From Undibacterium sp. (GTDB lineage Bacteria > Pseudomonadota > Gammaproteobacteria > Burkholderiales > Burkholderiaceae_D), in NCBI GenBank assembly GCA_019752975.1, contig JAIELM010000055.1:1-10570 (forward strand): a DNA stretch of 10,570 nt, read 5' to 3'. The translations under genes were made by a program, and so were the position numbers. Below the pieces are notes generated by a model that searched no databases, had not been told where the DNA came from, and saw nothing but the letters and a program-made list of their open reading frames with translations. Numbering within the stretch: the first letter of the stretch is position 1; each line of letters begins with the position of its first letter. Below, piece after piece: positions 1 through 6,670 of this stretch.

Positions 1-907
1 GCATATGTCCGACATGGGGTAAGCGAGTAAGACGTGCGTGCGGCATACTCCATGCCAATGCTATCCCGGTTCTGAGTGGTGCAATCGGATCTTGTTCTCC
101 CCATAAAATATAGGTAGGTGCTCGAAGGTTTCTGAGTAGTGGCGTAAAGTCCTCGTTAACCAGGCCTAAGGCTGCGTTGATGTTGCTATTGTCTTTATAG
201 AGAAATTTTCTTGCACCCTCGGAACTCATAAGGACTTGCAAAGTGGTGCTGGCGTTTGCGCTCCAATCCTGTAGACTGCCTGAAACAAAATTAAGCATCC
301 CTGCACCTCTTTTTATCCAGGTATCTAAGGCTGGCATGATCTCAAATTGACTTGGGATTTTACTTAAATGACGGCTAAATACGGTAGTCTGTAAAATGCC
401 TGCCGCGTCGATGACGAGTAAGCGTTTCACCTCTTGCGGATAATCGTGGGCATAGCGTAAGGCGACCGCAGCACCCATAGAATGACCCAATACGTTAACC
501 GGTTCCTTAGCATAAGTGCTCACCAAAAAATGGACTAACTCTGCATACTTGTGCGGCGTTAACGCGGCATCAGGCAATGTAGAACCTCCAAAACCGGGCA
601 AATCCAACAACAATATCTGATAATTTTCAGATAGCGCCGTCAGAAGCGGCGCCCAATCTTCAGAGGCTGCTTTACCTAAACCATGGATTAACACCACCCA
701 AGGTGCATCGGCTTTATTTTTTATCGCGATACGAACCGACAGCTTAGTACTTGGATCAATCGCGGTGGAGGATACAAAACCTCGCGCAATTGGCACATCA
801 TCTGCGTCTGACGCATGTGCAGATAGGGCGACCAAACACAATGCGCACAGTACACCCAGCTTGCCTAGGGATGCGGCAAGATAGCGAGTTAAGTGAAGTA
901 AGATCAA
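1..907 (-). CDS. Exported alpha/beta hydrolase (C-terminus cut by window edge)
   Basis: This is an alpha/beta-hydrolase-fold enzyme; the substrate is not readable from sequence. The 302 visible residues begin with a signal peptide (hydrophobic about 17-30, probable cleavage after AHA at residue 32), so it should act in the periplasm. Fold landmarks are in order: oxyanion HG at 75-76, a DLPGFGGS strand-turn, nucleophile elbow GHSMG with Ser143, acid in WGEQD (Asp273), and His301 in HVGHM. The catalytic set is complete and only a few terminal residues are missing. I chose the TTG at 907 because the frame has a stop just upstream, no ATG or GTG start precedes the signal peptide, and AAGGCG lies 5 nt before it. 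That TTG overlaps the stop of the upstream lipoprotein gene (TTGA), suggesting translational coupling. A lipase, esterase or C-C hydrolase role are all possible. Confidence 0.88.
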   Translation of the reverse strand, partial: MILLHLTRYLAASLGKLGVLCALCLVALSAHASDADDVPIARGFVSSTAIDPSTKLSVRIAIKNKADAPWVVLIHGLGKAASEDWAPLLTALSENYQILLLDLPGFGGSTLPDAALTPHKYAELVHFLVSTYAKEPVNVLGHSMGAAVALRYAHDYPQEVKRLLVIDAAGILQTTVFSRHLSKIPSQFEIMPALDTWIKRGAGMLNFVSGSLQDWSANASTTLQVLMSSEGARKFLYKDNSNINAALGLVNEDFTPLLRNLRAPTYILWGEQDPIAPLRTGIALAWSMPHARLTRLPHVGHM

Positions 908-1263
908 ATCATCGCCTTAACGCTGCAACCAACCCAATGCTCCGTTTTTTCGGTAAAAAATCGCGTCGACTCGGACACTATCTGCGCCTTACCATCGGCC
1001 GATTTACTCGCCACTAATTGGTTTAAGAACTTGAGACAGTCGCTGCTGGTACTTTCTTTGGTTTGATCTTTCTCTATCATCAAACTGTGAGTAAATTCCC
1101 GTTCTACTTTTCCATCTTTACCGTATTTGTAAGATTTATATGCTTGCTTACTCGCGTTGACGCCGTCGGAGACAAGTTTTTCAGGTTCCAGTTTGACGGA
1201 AATACATCCGCTTAAAACAAAAGCTAGGAAGATTAAGGTGCTGCAGATACTGATTTTTTTCAT
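904..1263 (-). CDS. Small lipoprotein of unknown function
   Basis: This is a 119-residue lipoprotein. Its signal peptide has basic KK at 2-3, a hydrophobic stretch and the lipobox LSGC with Cys20 as the lipidation site. The mature part is polar and lysine-rich, with two further cysteines (76 and 113) that could form a disulfide in the periplasm. I do not recognise a named family. The stop codon overlaps the TTG start of the exported hydrolase, so the two are probably made together and may both act at the envelope. LysR lies 54 bp upstream in the same orientation. No strong ribosome binding site precedes the ATG, but this is the only start that gives the complete signal peptide. Confidence 0.82.
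   Translation of the reverse strand: MKKISICSTLIFLAFVLSGCISVKLEPEKLVSDGVNASKQAYKSYKYGKDGKVEREFTHSLMIEKDQTKESTSSDCLKFLNQLVASKSADGKAQIVSESTRFFTEKTEHWVGCSVKAMI
913..918 (-). promoter_or_regulatory. Ribosome binding site AAGGCG deciding the TTG start of the hydrolase
   Basis: AAGGCG on the minus strand is followed by 5 nt and then TTG at 907-905. It lies inside the 3' end of the lipoprotein gene, as expected for a coupled second cistron. Confidence 0.55.
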
Positions 1264-1317
1264 ACTACATTTGCTTTATTGAGGTTGATAAATTAGGGAT
1301 CGTATTATGACCTATTT

Positions 1318-2265
1318 TTAATTATTTGAGCGGATAGCATCTTGGGCTGTAATACGTATATTGGACAATAAGTGATCAATAAATACGCGCATTTTTAAGG
1401 TCACTGCGTGTCTATCCAAATAACAAATATAAAAATCAAGTGGTTCGGCGACGATACTAGAAGCGGGTTTTTCTCCGCTCTTGTTTTGAAAAATATCCAC
1501 TAACTGGCCGCTTGCAATAAACGGTGCGGCGACAAAATAACCTAGGCGCGTAATCCCCGCGCCAGCGACTGCAAGCTGAGCGAGTGAGTCTATATCGTTG
1601 CAAACGATGGTGGGATTGAGTTCTGGCTCCAAACGCATACCATCTTGTAGTATGCCCCAATTAAGTAATCGTCCATTCACTTCCAATCTAAATTGTAAGC
1701 AGTCATGATACTTTAGATCTTCCACGTTTTTGGGTTGACCGGCGCGCTCCAAATACAAGGGGGATGCACACAAAAGCATAGGAAGCGTAGCGATATGACG
1801 GGCTATCATGCCTGGCTCCAATTGCTGTTTAAAGCGTACAGAAAGGTCAATGTTTTGCTTTAAATGATCAACATTATGGTCACTAAAAATCAACTCCAGC
1901 GCAACTTTAGGATGCATTGCTGTAAAGGCAGGAACAAGCGGCGCTAAAATGTGACGGCCAAACGTCACCGAACTAGCGACACGCAATCGACCCTGTGCTT
2001 GACCACGCATCGCCGCCACTTCGGCTTGCGCTAATTCAAGGTCCTGGACAATACGTTTAACTTTGGCGTAATAGACTTCGCCACTTTCGGTTAGCGCCAA
2101 ACGGCGTGTGGTGCGGGTTAACAGCCGAGTCCCTATGGCCTGCTCCAATCTTGCGATATTTTGACTCGCTGCAGCTGCTGTGATGCCGAGTTGCCGTGCC
2201 GCAGCGGCAATACTATTACCTTCAACTGCTTTCACAAAACTGTTAATACCACGTAGATTATCCAT
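1318..2265 (-). CDS. LysR-family transcriptional regulator
   Basis: This is a DNA-binding regulator of the LysR family, with 315 residues against the usual 290-320. The N-terminal winged helix-turn-helix covers about residues 4-62: the segment SIAAAARQLGIT, a recognition helix around AAASQNIARLE, then the typical LLTRTTRRLALTESG wing. A linker helix follows to about 90, then the periplasmic-binding-protein-like effector domain (about 92-295) beginning with GRLRVASSVTFG. The style matches the CrgA/DmlR-like subgroup common in beta-proteobacteria. The effector is not predictable. It is divergent from the DUF2798-type gene at 2506 and co-directional with the lipoprotein and hydrolase, so either side could be its target. 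No clear ribosome binding site is seen in front of the ATG at 2265. Confidence 0.95.
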   Translation of the reverse strand: MDNLRGINSFVKAVEGNSIAAAARQLGITAAAASQNIARLEQAIGTRLLTRTTRRLALTESGEVYYAKVKRIVQDLELAQAEVAAMRGQAQGRLRVASSVTFGRHILAPLVPAFTAMHPKVALELIFSDHNVDHLKQNIDLSVRFKQQLEPGMIARHIATLPMLLCASPLYLERAGQPKNVEDLKYHDCLQFRLEVNGRLLNWGILQDGMRLEPELNPTIVCNDIDSLAQLAVAGAGITRLGYFVAAPFIASGQLVDIFQNKSGEKPASSIVAEPLDFYICYLDRHAVTLKMRVFIDHLLSNIRITAQDAIRSNN

Positions 2266-2505
2266 AAAATAGCCGCAATGAATGATTTGATTCGATAGTT
2301 TAACTTATGATCGTATGTACTTGGAAATGGCTAGTGCAAGTTAGCAATTTTTTTTAGAATCATGGTTTACCTTTAGGACTTACACAAAATTGCGCTGGCT
2401 ATACGCAGAGCCGAAGGCAGTACTTTAGTACCTTAGTTTAGCAAACGGCGATAGCAACAACGCCAGTGTCTGTTTTACGTAAGCTTAAACCACCTCAGGA
2501 ATAAC
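2266..2505. promoter_or_regulatory. Divergent intergenic region between LysR and the DUF2798-type gene
   Basis: This 240-bp gap should hold the promoters of both divergent genes and any LysR site. The half next to LysR is AT-rich, with a run of eight or more T around 2348. I could not pick a convincing -35/-10 pair or a unique T-N11-A box. The right half is occupied by an imperfect long inverted repeat (2378-2482, listed separately). Confidence 0.45.
2378..2484. repeat. Imperfect inverted-repeat element, possible degenerate mini-element
   Basis: The left arm near 2379-2399 reads CTTACACAAAA then a few bases then GCTGGC. The right arm near 2462-2483 reads GCCAGTG then TTTTACGTAAG, which is its approximate reverse complement. 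About 15 of 21 arm positions agree with small gaps. The 60-bp centre holds smaller hairpins, including GTACTTTAGTAC. No open reading frame is inside. Long intergenic palindromes of this kind are often dispersed repeats or MITE-like elements, but copy number cannot be judged from one window. Confidence 0.4.
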
Positions 2506-2775
2506 ATGGAAACTCAAAAAAATACACCCTTAGTACCAAGCGTCAGCTGGAAAATACCTAAGCGTTTTACTATGCTGGTATTTGCATTTTATATGGCTGC
2601 GCTAATGGCTTGCTTGATGTGCATGGTGATTGTCGCTGTGAATACGGGCGTGGAAGAAGGTTTTTTCTCACGCGTGTGGAAGGCCTATAAAGTGGCTATG
2701 CCTGTCGCCGTTGTCTGTGTCACTTTGGTGAGACCAATAGTGATGCGTTTGGTCGCTTGGACGGTCGCCCGCTAA
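2506..2775 (+). CDS. Small two-helix inner-membrane protein, DUF2798-type
   Basis: This 89-residue protein has two predicted transmembrane helices, about 22-45 and 64-84. They are joined by a short loop containing GVEEGFFSRVWKAYKVA. The IPKR motif before helix 1, the 'WxxxY/W' loop and the 'RPIVxRLV' end of helix 2 resemble the DUF2798 family of small proteobacterial membrane proteins, whose function is unknown. AGGA lies about 6 nt before the ATG. The gene is divergent from the LysR regulator, a frequent arrangement for a regulated target, but that link is inference. The lipoprotein gene follows on the same strand. Confidence 0.8.
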   Translation: METQKNTPLVPSVSWKIPKRFTMLVFAFYMAALMACLMCMVIVAVNTGVEEGFFSRVWKAYKVAMPVAVVCVTLVRPIVMRLVAWTVAR

Positions 2776-2844
2776 ATCTAAGGTAAATGTCTAGCATACT
2801 TGTCGAACATATGGTAGAACCACGTTTTACTATGAGGAGTGAGT

Positions 2845-3156
2845 ATGTATCAAAAATTGATTTTAAGTGGTTTAGTCGCGGGGACTTTGGTGGCCTGTGG
2901 CACGCTCAATACCACCAATGGCATCGTTGCAATCGGGCAAGATATGTACATGATCAACGGTAGCGTGTACTTGTCAAATTACGATAGCGCGATGAAGGCA
3001 AGATTCTTTCAACAAGCAGCGCAATTTTGTACCGACAGAACCCGGGTAATGGTGCCCGCCAATACCAGTAATGTGGATACCAAATTAGGCGAGTCCAGCG
3101 CAAAAGAACTACAATTTTACTGCTTACTCGATAGCGATCCTCGCTTAAGACAGTAA
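2845..3156 (+). CDS. Small lipoprotein with conserved FC motif, unknown function
   Basis: This is a 103-residue lipoprotein. A short signal peptide ends in the lipobox LVAC with Cys18. After a short linker the mature domain holds IGQDMYMINGS, then AMKARFFQQAAQFCTDRTRVMVP. A 'GQDTYM..., A...A..FC' pattern is common in small uncharacterised lipoproteins of Burkholderiales. Two cysteines (in QFC and FYC) may pair. The ATG at 2845 is preferred over the GTG at 2839: GAGGAG at 2834-2839 sits 5 nt before the ATG, while it would overlap the GTG. It lies downstream of the DUF2798-type gene by a 69-bp gap, and a hairpin terminator follows the stop within 10 bases. Confidence 0.83.
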   Translation: MYQKLILSGLVAGTLVACGTLNTTNGIVAIGQDMYMINGSVYLSNYDSAMKARFFQQAAQFCTDRTRVMVPANTSNVDTKLGESSAKELQFYCLLDSDPRLRQ

Positions 3157-3164
3157 TGATAAAT

Positions 3165-3210
3165 GTAGGACGGGCTCATGTAAGCCGCGCCCATCCTACT
3201 TTTCTATTTA
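3165..3210. terminator. Bidirectional hairpin terminator between convergent genes
   Basis: The arms are GTAGGACGGGC (3165-3175) and GCCCATCCTAC (3189-3199), with one mismatch in eleven pairs on the plus strand. The same position becomes a G-U wobble in the minus transcript. The loop has its own GGCT/AGCC pairing. On the plus side TTTTCTATTT follows, a fair U-tract for the lipoprotein gene. On the minus side it lies about 20 bases past the CsgG/FlgT-like gene stop with a weaker T-rich tail. Confidence 0.7.
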
Positions 3211-3221
3211 CGCTCTAGGTT

Positions 3222-4697
3222 TTACCAATCATCCTTCTTTTTTTCCTCTGTGCTTGCCGCTGGTTTTGCTGCACTTGCTGCCTTCTGATTCGGCTTGCTT
3301 GTTACAGCGCCCGTCTTAACTTCGTCCGCCACGGCTTGCACAGGCTTCGCTGTAATAAGCTCGCGAATCTGTAAAGCTCCTGCTGCCACGCCATCGAGTT
3401 TAACTTGAATATTTTCTAGGACACCGTAGGATAAATTCGGAGTGACGCGATTAATCACCACTTCACAACATAGGCTTTCCATATTCCCTAGCGACTGACC
3501 AGTTTGTGGGTCTTTGATTTCTTTACCCAACAAATAAATCATATATCGACTTTTTTCAACCAGTGCACTACCACCCTGACTCAGCACCACGTTATTGCCA
3601 TCACGTTCTGCGATGGTAATTGGGAAGGTTCTCAGTAAAATCGCCTCGGTGGTTTTTTTAACGATCTCGCTACCCATTTGGCGTATCGTGGCGACGCTGT
3701 CTACATGTGCACCTAGGGTAGTCGGGGCGATGGCGGGAGCGCTGCCTTTGATGGTGGTGGATTGCAATATTTGACGAGTGGCGAGGTTAATCATTCTTTG
3801 GGACACCGACCAGCCACCTGAATAACTGACTAAATCACGTTCTGCCATTTGTAATTGCTTGACATGCTTGTCGTAGGAAAATTCATTAACCACACCAACC
3901 CAAATTAAATCCGCACTAAAGGCTTGTCCCAATTTGGCAAAATTAGTATTGGCGGTTTGACCTGAATTAATCATATCCAATTCGCCTTGTATCTCACCTT
4001 CAAACTGGCGGTCGAGAACCACAAAACGCCCGGTCTGAGTTAAGGCATCAACGATCTGTTGATGTAAGGTAGCCAAGACCTCGGCCGCCGGTAATGTGCG
4101 GCCACCGATATTAAAGCTGGTTTTACTCGTGCTTAAGGGAGCGACTACGATCTTTAATTTTCCATCCGTAGCGGGCGCAGAAAATTTCGCAATTTTTGCC
4201 TCTATCTCTACCTTAAACAAATCATTCTTATTTGCTGGCGGCGTGGTCTGTATGACTTTAAATGAAGATACCACGCCTTTAGATTCACTCACAATCATCT
4301 CGGCAAATTCTTGGCTTTGCAAAGTCGCTTGGGCATCGGCCCACCCATCACCACGAGAGGTTTGGACGTCGATACGAGCGCTGGCTTTTGCAGAGTAATT
4401 CAGATTGGCAGTACGTGCATCCACGGTCGTGCCATTCACCTGCATGATGGCCAGCTTAAGCGCATCATTGATAGCGGCGCTGGGCGTAACGCCGCTGCCG
4501 ACAGCCGTGGTCGCAACTTGCTCTATCTTGCCAACATCGAGGGTTTTGTTGATGCCTGTGGCCACGGGAGGCGGTGGCACCGCTGCCGATCCTGCTGCCG
4601 GTGTTGGATTAGTTTCAGCAGATTTATTACAAGCGTTCAATAGGCAAAGTGTCAGTGCCACCAAAAGAATTTTTTTCATATTGACTTTCCTATTCAT
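3222..4697 (-). CDS. CsgG/FlgT-like outer-membrane lipoprotein
   Basis: A 491-residue lipoprotein: basic N-region, hydrophobic core, lipobox LNAC with Cys23, then a Pro/Ala-rich linker to about 48. Residues 55-172 look like the FlgT-N/LPP20 domain (GSGVTPSAAINDALKLA... then VVSSFKVI, VEIEAKIAKF). Residues 180-340 look like a CsgG/TolB-type middle domain (GRFVVLDRQ, LGQAFSADLIWVG). Residues 358-452 resemble the FlgT C-domain (KEIKDPQTGQSLG). The tail 453-491 is low-complexity Lys/Ala/Glu. FlgT itself is a soluble H-ring protein of about 380 residues, so a lipid anchor and tail are departures. Starts: ATG 4697 has GAGGA 4 nt upstream; ATG 4679 has AGGA 8 nt upstream and also gives a full signal peptide. 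The open frame reaches ATG 4778, but that would translate through the hairpin at 4710-4763. It is last in the cluster of exported proteins. Confidence 0.8.
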   Translation of the reverse strand: MNRKVNMKKILLVALTLCLLNACNKSAETNPTPAAGSAAVPPPPVATGINKTLDVGKIEQVATTAVGSGVTPSAAINDALKLAIMQVNGTTVDARTANLNYSAKASARIDVQTSRGDGWADAQATLQSQEFAEMIVSESKGVVSSFKVIQTTPPANKNDLFKVEIEAKIAKFSAPATDGKLKIVVAPLSTSKTSFNIGGRTLPAAEVLATLHQQIVDALTQTGRFVVLDRQFEGEIQGELDMINSGQTANTNFAKLGQAFSADLIWVGVVNEFSYDKHVKQLQMAERDLVSYSGGWSVSQRMINLATRQILQSTTIKGSAPAIAPTTLGAHVDSVATIRQMGSEIVKKTTEAILLRTFPITIAERDGNNVVLSQGGSALVEKSRYMIYLLGKEIKDPQTGQSLGNMESLCCEVVINRVTPNLSYGVLENIQVKLDGVAAGALQIRELITAKPVQAVADEVKTGAVTSKPNQKAASAAKPAASTEEKKKDDW

Positions 4698-4709
4698 ACG
4701 TTCCTCAGT

Positions 4710-4763
4710 AAAAAAATCCGCTCTCCATTCAGCGTGAAAACGCTTTGAATGTGGAGCGGATTT
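4710..4763 (-). terminator. Strong intrinsic terminator or attenuator hairpin in front of the CsgG/FlgT-like gene
   Basis: On the minus strand the arms pair as AAATCCGCTC/GAGCGGATTT, then CATTC/GAATG, then AGCG/CGCT. A 2-nt internal mismatch, a 2-nt bulge and a 6-nt loop interrupt them. The stem runs straight into seven T (plus-strand A at 4710-4716). This is a textbook rho-independent shape. Its U-run ends only 12 nt before the ATG at 4697, next to the GAGGA ribosome binding site. It can end transcripts from the upstream 207-aa gene or act as a leader attenuator. Confidence 0.75.
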
Positions 4764-4776
4764 GAGATCAACGAAC

Positions 4777-4806
4777 ATTCGCTATATTCGCTATATTCGC
4801 GATATT
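4777..4806. repeat. Three 9-bp tandem repeats in the leader
   Basis: ATTCGCTAT occurs at 4777-4785 and 4786-4794, and as ATTCGCGAT at 4795-4803, followed by a partial ATT. On the transcribed minus strand the unit reads as repeated GCGAATATA. It lies between the 207-aa gene stop and the hairpin at 4710-4763. Confidence 0.8.
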
Positions 4807-4829
4807 AAGCAATGTGCGCTATCAGTGAG

Positions 4830-5453
4830 TTACAACATCGCCGTTGCGTCATTGGCTTCTTTTGGTACGGGTATATCGTTGGCCTTAGAGAAATCCATGG
4901 CCATTTTTAAAGTACTCGCTAAATTCTTGATCGAACTCGGTAAACTCTTCACTACATAGATCGCTGTATTCGCCACACCCAGAGACGCCACGTTAGGTTT
5001 AAAACCGGAAACATCTTTGCTCATGCCTACATATTGAATCACACCATTGGCCAAATCTTGTACACCAGCGGCAAACAATTTTTTACTTGCGGCATCCATC
5101 GTCACCTTATTGTTTTGCAGCTTGTCTTCAAGCGCCTTGCTGCTGTCAGTCTGTACTTTTTCTGCTTCCTCTAAGTTACCTTTTGTGGCGCCTTGGGTCA
5201 AATTTGCAGCTTGCAGAGACGCTTTAGCAGCTTCATCTTTGAGGCCAACGGCTTCGAGCATTTTTGCGTCAGCGTTCATCACGCTCCTAGAACCATTCAC
5301 ATATTTAGTAACTATTTGTTCGGCGCTCGCGCCGGAAGAGTTGCCAGCGAGAGGATTAGTCAAGCCGGAGAGCTTGCCAAATTGCGCAGACGCCATGCTA
5401 GAACAAGCCAGCAAAGTGAGACTTAAGCAGAGTTGAAGGCTGGATTTTTTCAT
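4830..5453 (-). CDS. Exported protein of unknown function (207 aa)
   Basis: The signal peptide has basic KK, a hydrophobic core and then LLACSSMASAQ. Cleavage by signal peptidase I after ASA (residue 23) is possible, but LLAC at 14-17 also resembles a lipobox, so it could be a lipoprotein. The mature protein is mostly helical by appearance: an Ala/Lys/Glu-rich segment about 60-125 (DEAAKASLQAANLTQGATK, EEAEKVQTDSSKALEDKL), then a more hydrophobic half with VIQYVGMSKDVSGFKPN and AIYVVKSLPSSIKNLASTLKMAMDF. I do not recognise a family. It lies between the 379-aa exported protein (77-bp gap) and the CsgG/FlgT-like lipoprotein, so a part in the same envelope assembly is likely by context only. The ribosome binding site is weak (AAAGAAAG). 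Confidence 0.82.
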   Translation of the reverse strand: MKKSSLQLCLSLTLLACSSMASAQFGKLSGLTNPLAGNSSGASAEQIVTKYVNGSRSVMNADAKMLEAVGLKDEAAKASLQAANLTQGATKGNLEEAEKVQTDSSKALEDKLQNNKVTMDAASKKLFAAGVQDLANGVIQYVGMSKDVSGFKPNVASLGVANTAIYVVKSLPSSIKNLASTLKMAMDFSKANDIPVPKEANDATAML

Positions 5454-5530
5454 GATTTTTCTTACTTTCTTTAGAGATTATTTACACACTGTACAAAATT
5501 GGAGCTGACGCAAAATCGTCCCGCACAGGC

Positions 5531-6670
5531 TTAATGTACGCCTGCTGCATTCAAACGACTCACGACTTCTTTTGCCGCAGCAATAGAAGCATCTTTTAAA
5601 GCTTTGGTCATAGCTGAAGCATTGTCTGCACCAACGCCAAAATATTGTACTGGCGGTACCGCAGCGACTTCACGTGGAATGCCATTGGTTAAATCTAATA
5701 CGCGACCTGTGACCGATACTGAGACTCTTTGCAAACCAGTCGCTTGATCTTGAATCGGCGCATTCACATCAAATGTCGCTAGCACCAAATACGGAACTTG
5801 CGATTTGCGTAGGGATTGCACCACCGCACGGATCGTTGAAGGTGCTAGGTCATTGCCCTTAGAGTAATCGTCATTGACCGCTTTTAAATCACTATCAGCC
5901 AATACAAATTCAGGATCAGCGACCGCAAATCCTGCTTGCGAAAAGACACTGGTCGTGGAAGTTTTTTGATTGCCCATAGGGAGTAATTTGTATCCCACAT
6001 CATCCGAACGACGAGTGGTGCTACCACCTGTTTCTACATTGATGGTTTGATTGAGCGCGACTTTAGCAGTGCCATTCTTTGAACCATTGGTCGCTACTGA
6101 GTTGCCTTTGACTGACTCGCCTTCTTTGGTCTTAATCGATTTCGAGGCGGCTACTGATCTTTCTAGGTTGACCTCCTCACGTTTGACCACGCGATCATCG
6201 AATGACTTCACACTCGCCACTTCACGAGCCACGAAGACATACACCATTTGCGATTTTTCTGCACCTGGGGTTTTGCCAGCCACGCTCGAACTACGCAAAG
6301 TGGTGTTGAGTTTGGCGACATTCAATTCCACCTTCACCGTGATGGAATACTTGCGCAAACCGGGTTGATCTTGCTCATTGAGAACCACGGTACTCAAGAT
6401 GAATTTATCTAAATTGGCTTCTACTTTCGCTTGTATGGCTTCAAAATTTTCTGATTCAGCTTCGCCTTTTTCAGCGAAGTAACGCTCTACCGCTGCAACT
6501 TGTGCAGCACGATAGGATTTTTCTTTTTCCGGTGCGGTCAACACGGTCGCATAGGTCACCGTATTGACTCCCTTGACCGTCACAATTTGTGCAAAACAGG
6601 ATACCGACAGCAGCATGCCGCAGATGGTAATTAGGAGTTTATTGAGTTGAATCATCATTTGGTTTTTCAT
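5531..6670 (-). CDS. Exported protein with LPP20/FlgT-N-like domain (379 aa)
   Basis: The signal peptide is likely cut after CFA (residue 27). Residues about 30-125 carry the pattern of an LPP20/FlgT-N-like domain: VTVKGVNTVTYA, a helix with AAQVAAVERYFAE, then a strand KYSITVKVELNVAKLN. The middle part (about 140-240) is polar: YVFVAREVASVKSFDDRVV, then a Ser/Lys/Gly-rich stretch ending ETGGSTTRRSDDVGYKLL. The C-terminal half (about 245-379) looks like a compact domain with PYLVLATFDVNAP, VTGRVLDLTNGIPREVAAV and VQYFGVGADN. I recall similar uncharacterised secreted proteins but no name. Its ATG overlaps the stop of the upstream 405-aa gene by one base (TAATG), with AAAGG 10 nt before. The mature protein should be periplasmic or surface-associated. 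Confidence 0.85.
   Translation of the reverse strand: MKNQMMIQLNKLLITICGMLLSVSCFAQIVTVKGVNTVTYATVLTAPEKEKSYRAAQVAAVERYFAEKGEAESENFEAIQAKVEANLDKFILSTVVLNEQDQPGLRKYSITVKVELNVAKLNTTLRSSSVAGKTPGAEKSQMVYVFVAREVASVKSFDDRVVKREEVNLERSVAASKSIKTKEGESVKGNSVATNGSKNGTAKVALNQTINVETGGSTTRRSDDVGYKLLPMGNQKTSTTSVFSQAGFAVADPEFVLADSDLKAVNDDYSKGNDLAPSTIRAVVQSLRKSQVPYLVLATFDVNAPIQDQATGLQRVSVSVTGRVLDLTNGIPREVAAVPPVQYFGVGADNASAMTKALKDASIAAAKEVVSRLNAAGVH

Noticed and set aside
751..1017. Plus-strand 88-codon frame across the hydrolase-lipoprotein junction
   Set aside because: It overlaps two supported minus-strand genes and has no recognisable protein features.
2839..2844. GTG start for the 103-aa lipoprotein
   Set aside because: The GAGGAG ribosome binding site overlaps it; the ATG six bases downstream has correct spacing.
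4096..4737. Three plus-strand open frames of about 100-110 codons opposite the CsgG/FlgT-like gene
   Set aside because: They are antisense shadows of a well-supported gene, with no domain or ribosome binding site.
4698..4778. N-terminal extension of the CsgG/FlgT-like protein to ATG 4778
   Set aside because: It has no ribosome binding site, would bury the signal peptide, and would translate through a strong terminator hairpin.
5454..5530. Possible hairpin GACG/CGTC in the gap between the 379-aa and 207-aa genes
   Set aside because: Only four base pairs with no T-run; too weak to call a terminator.
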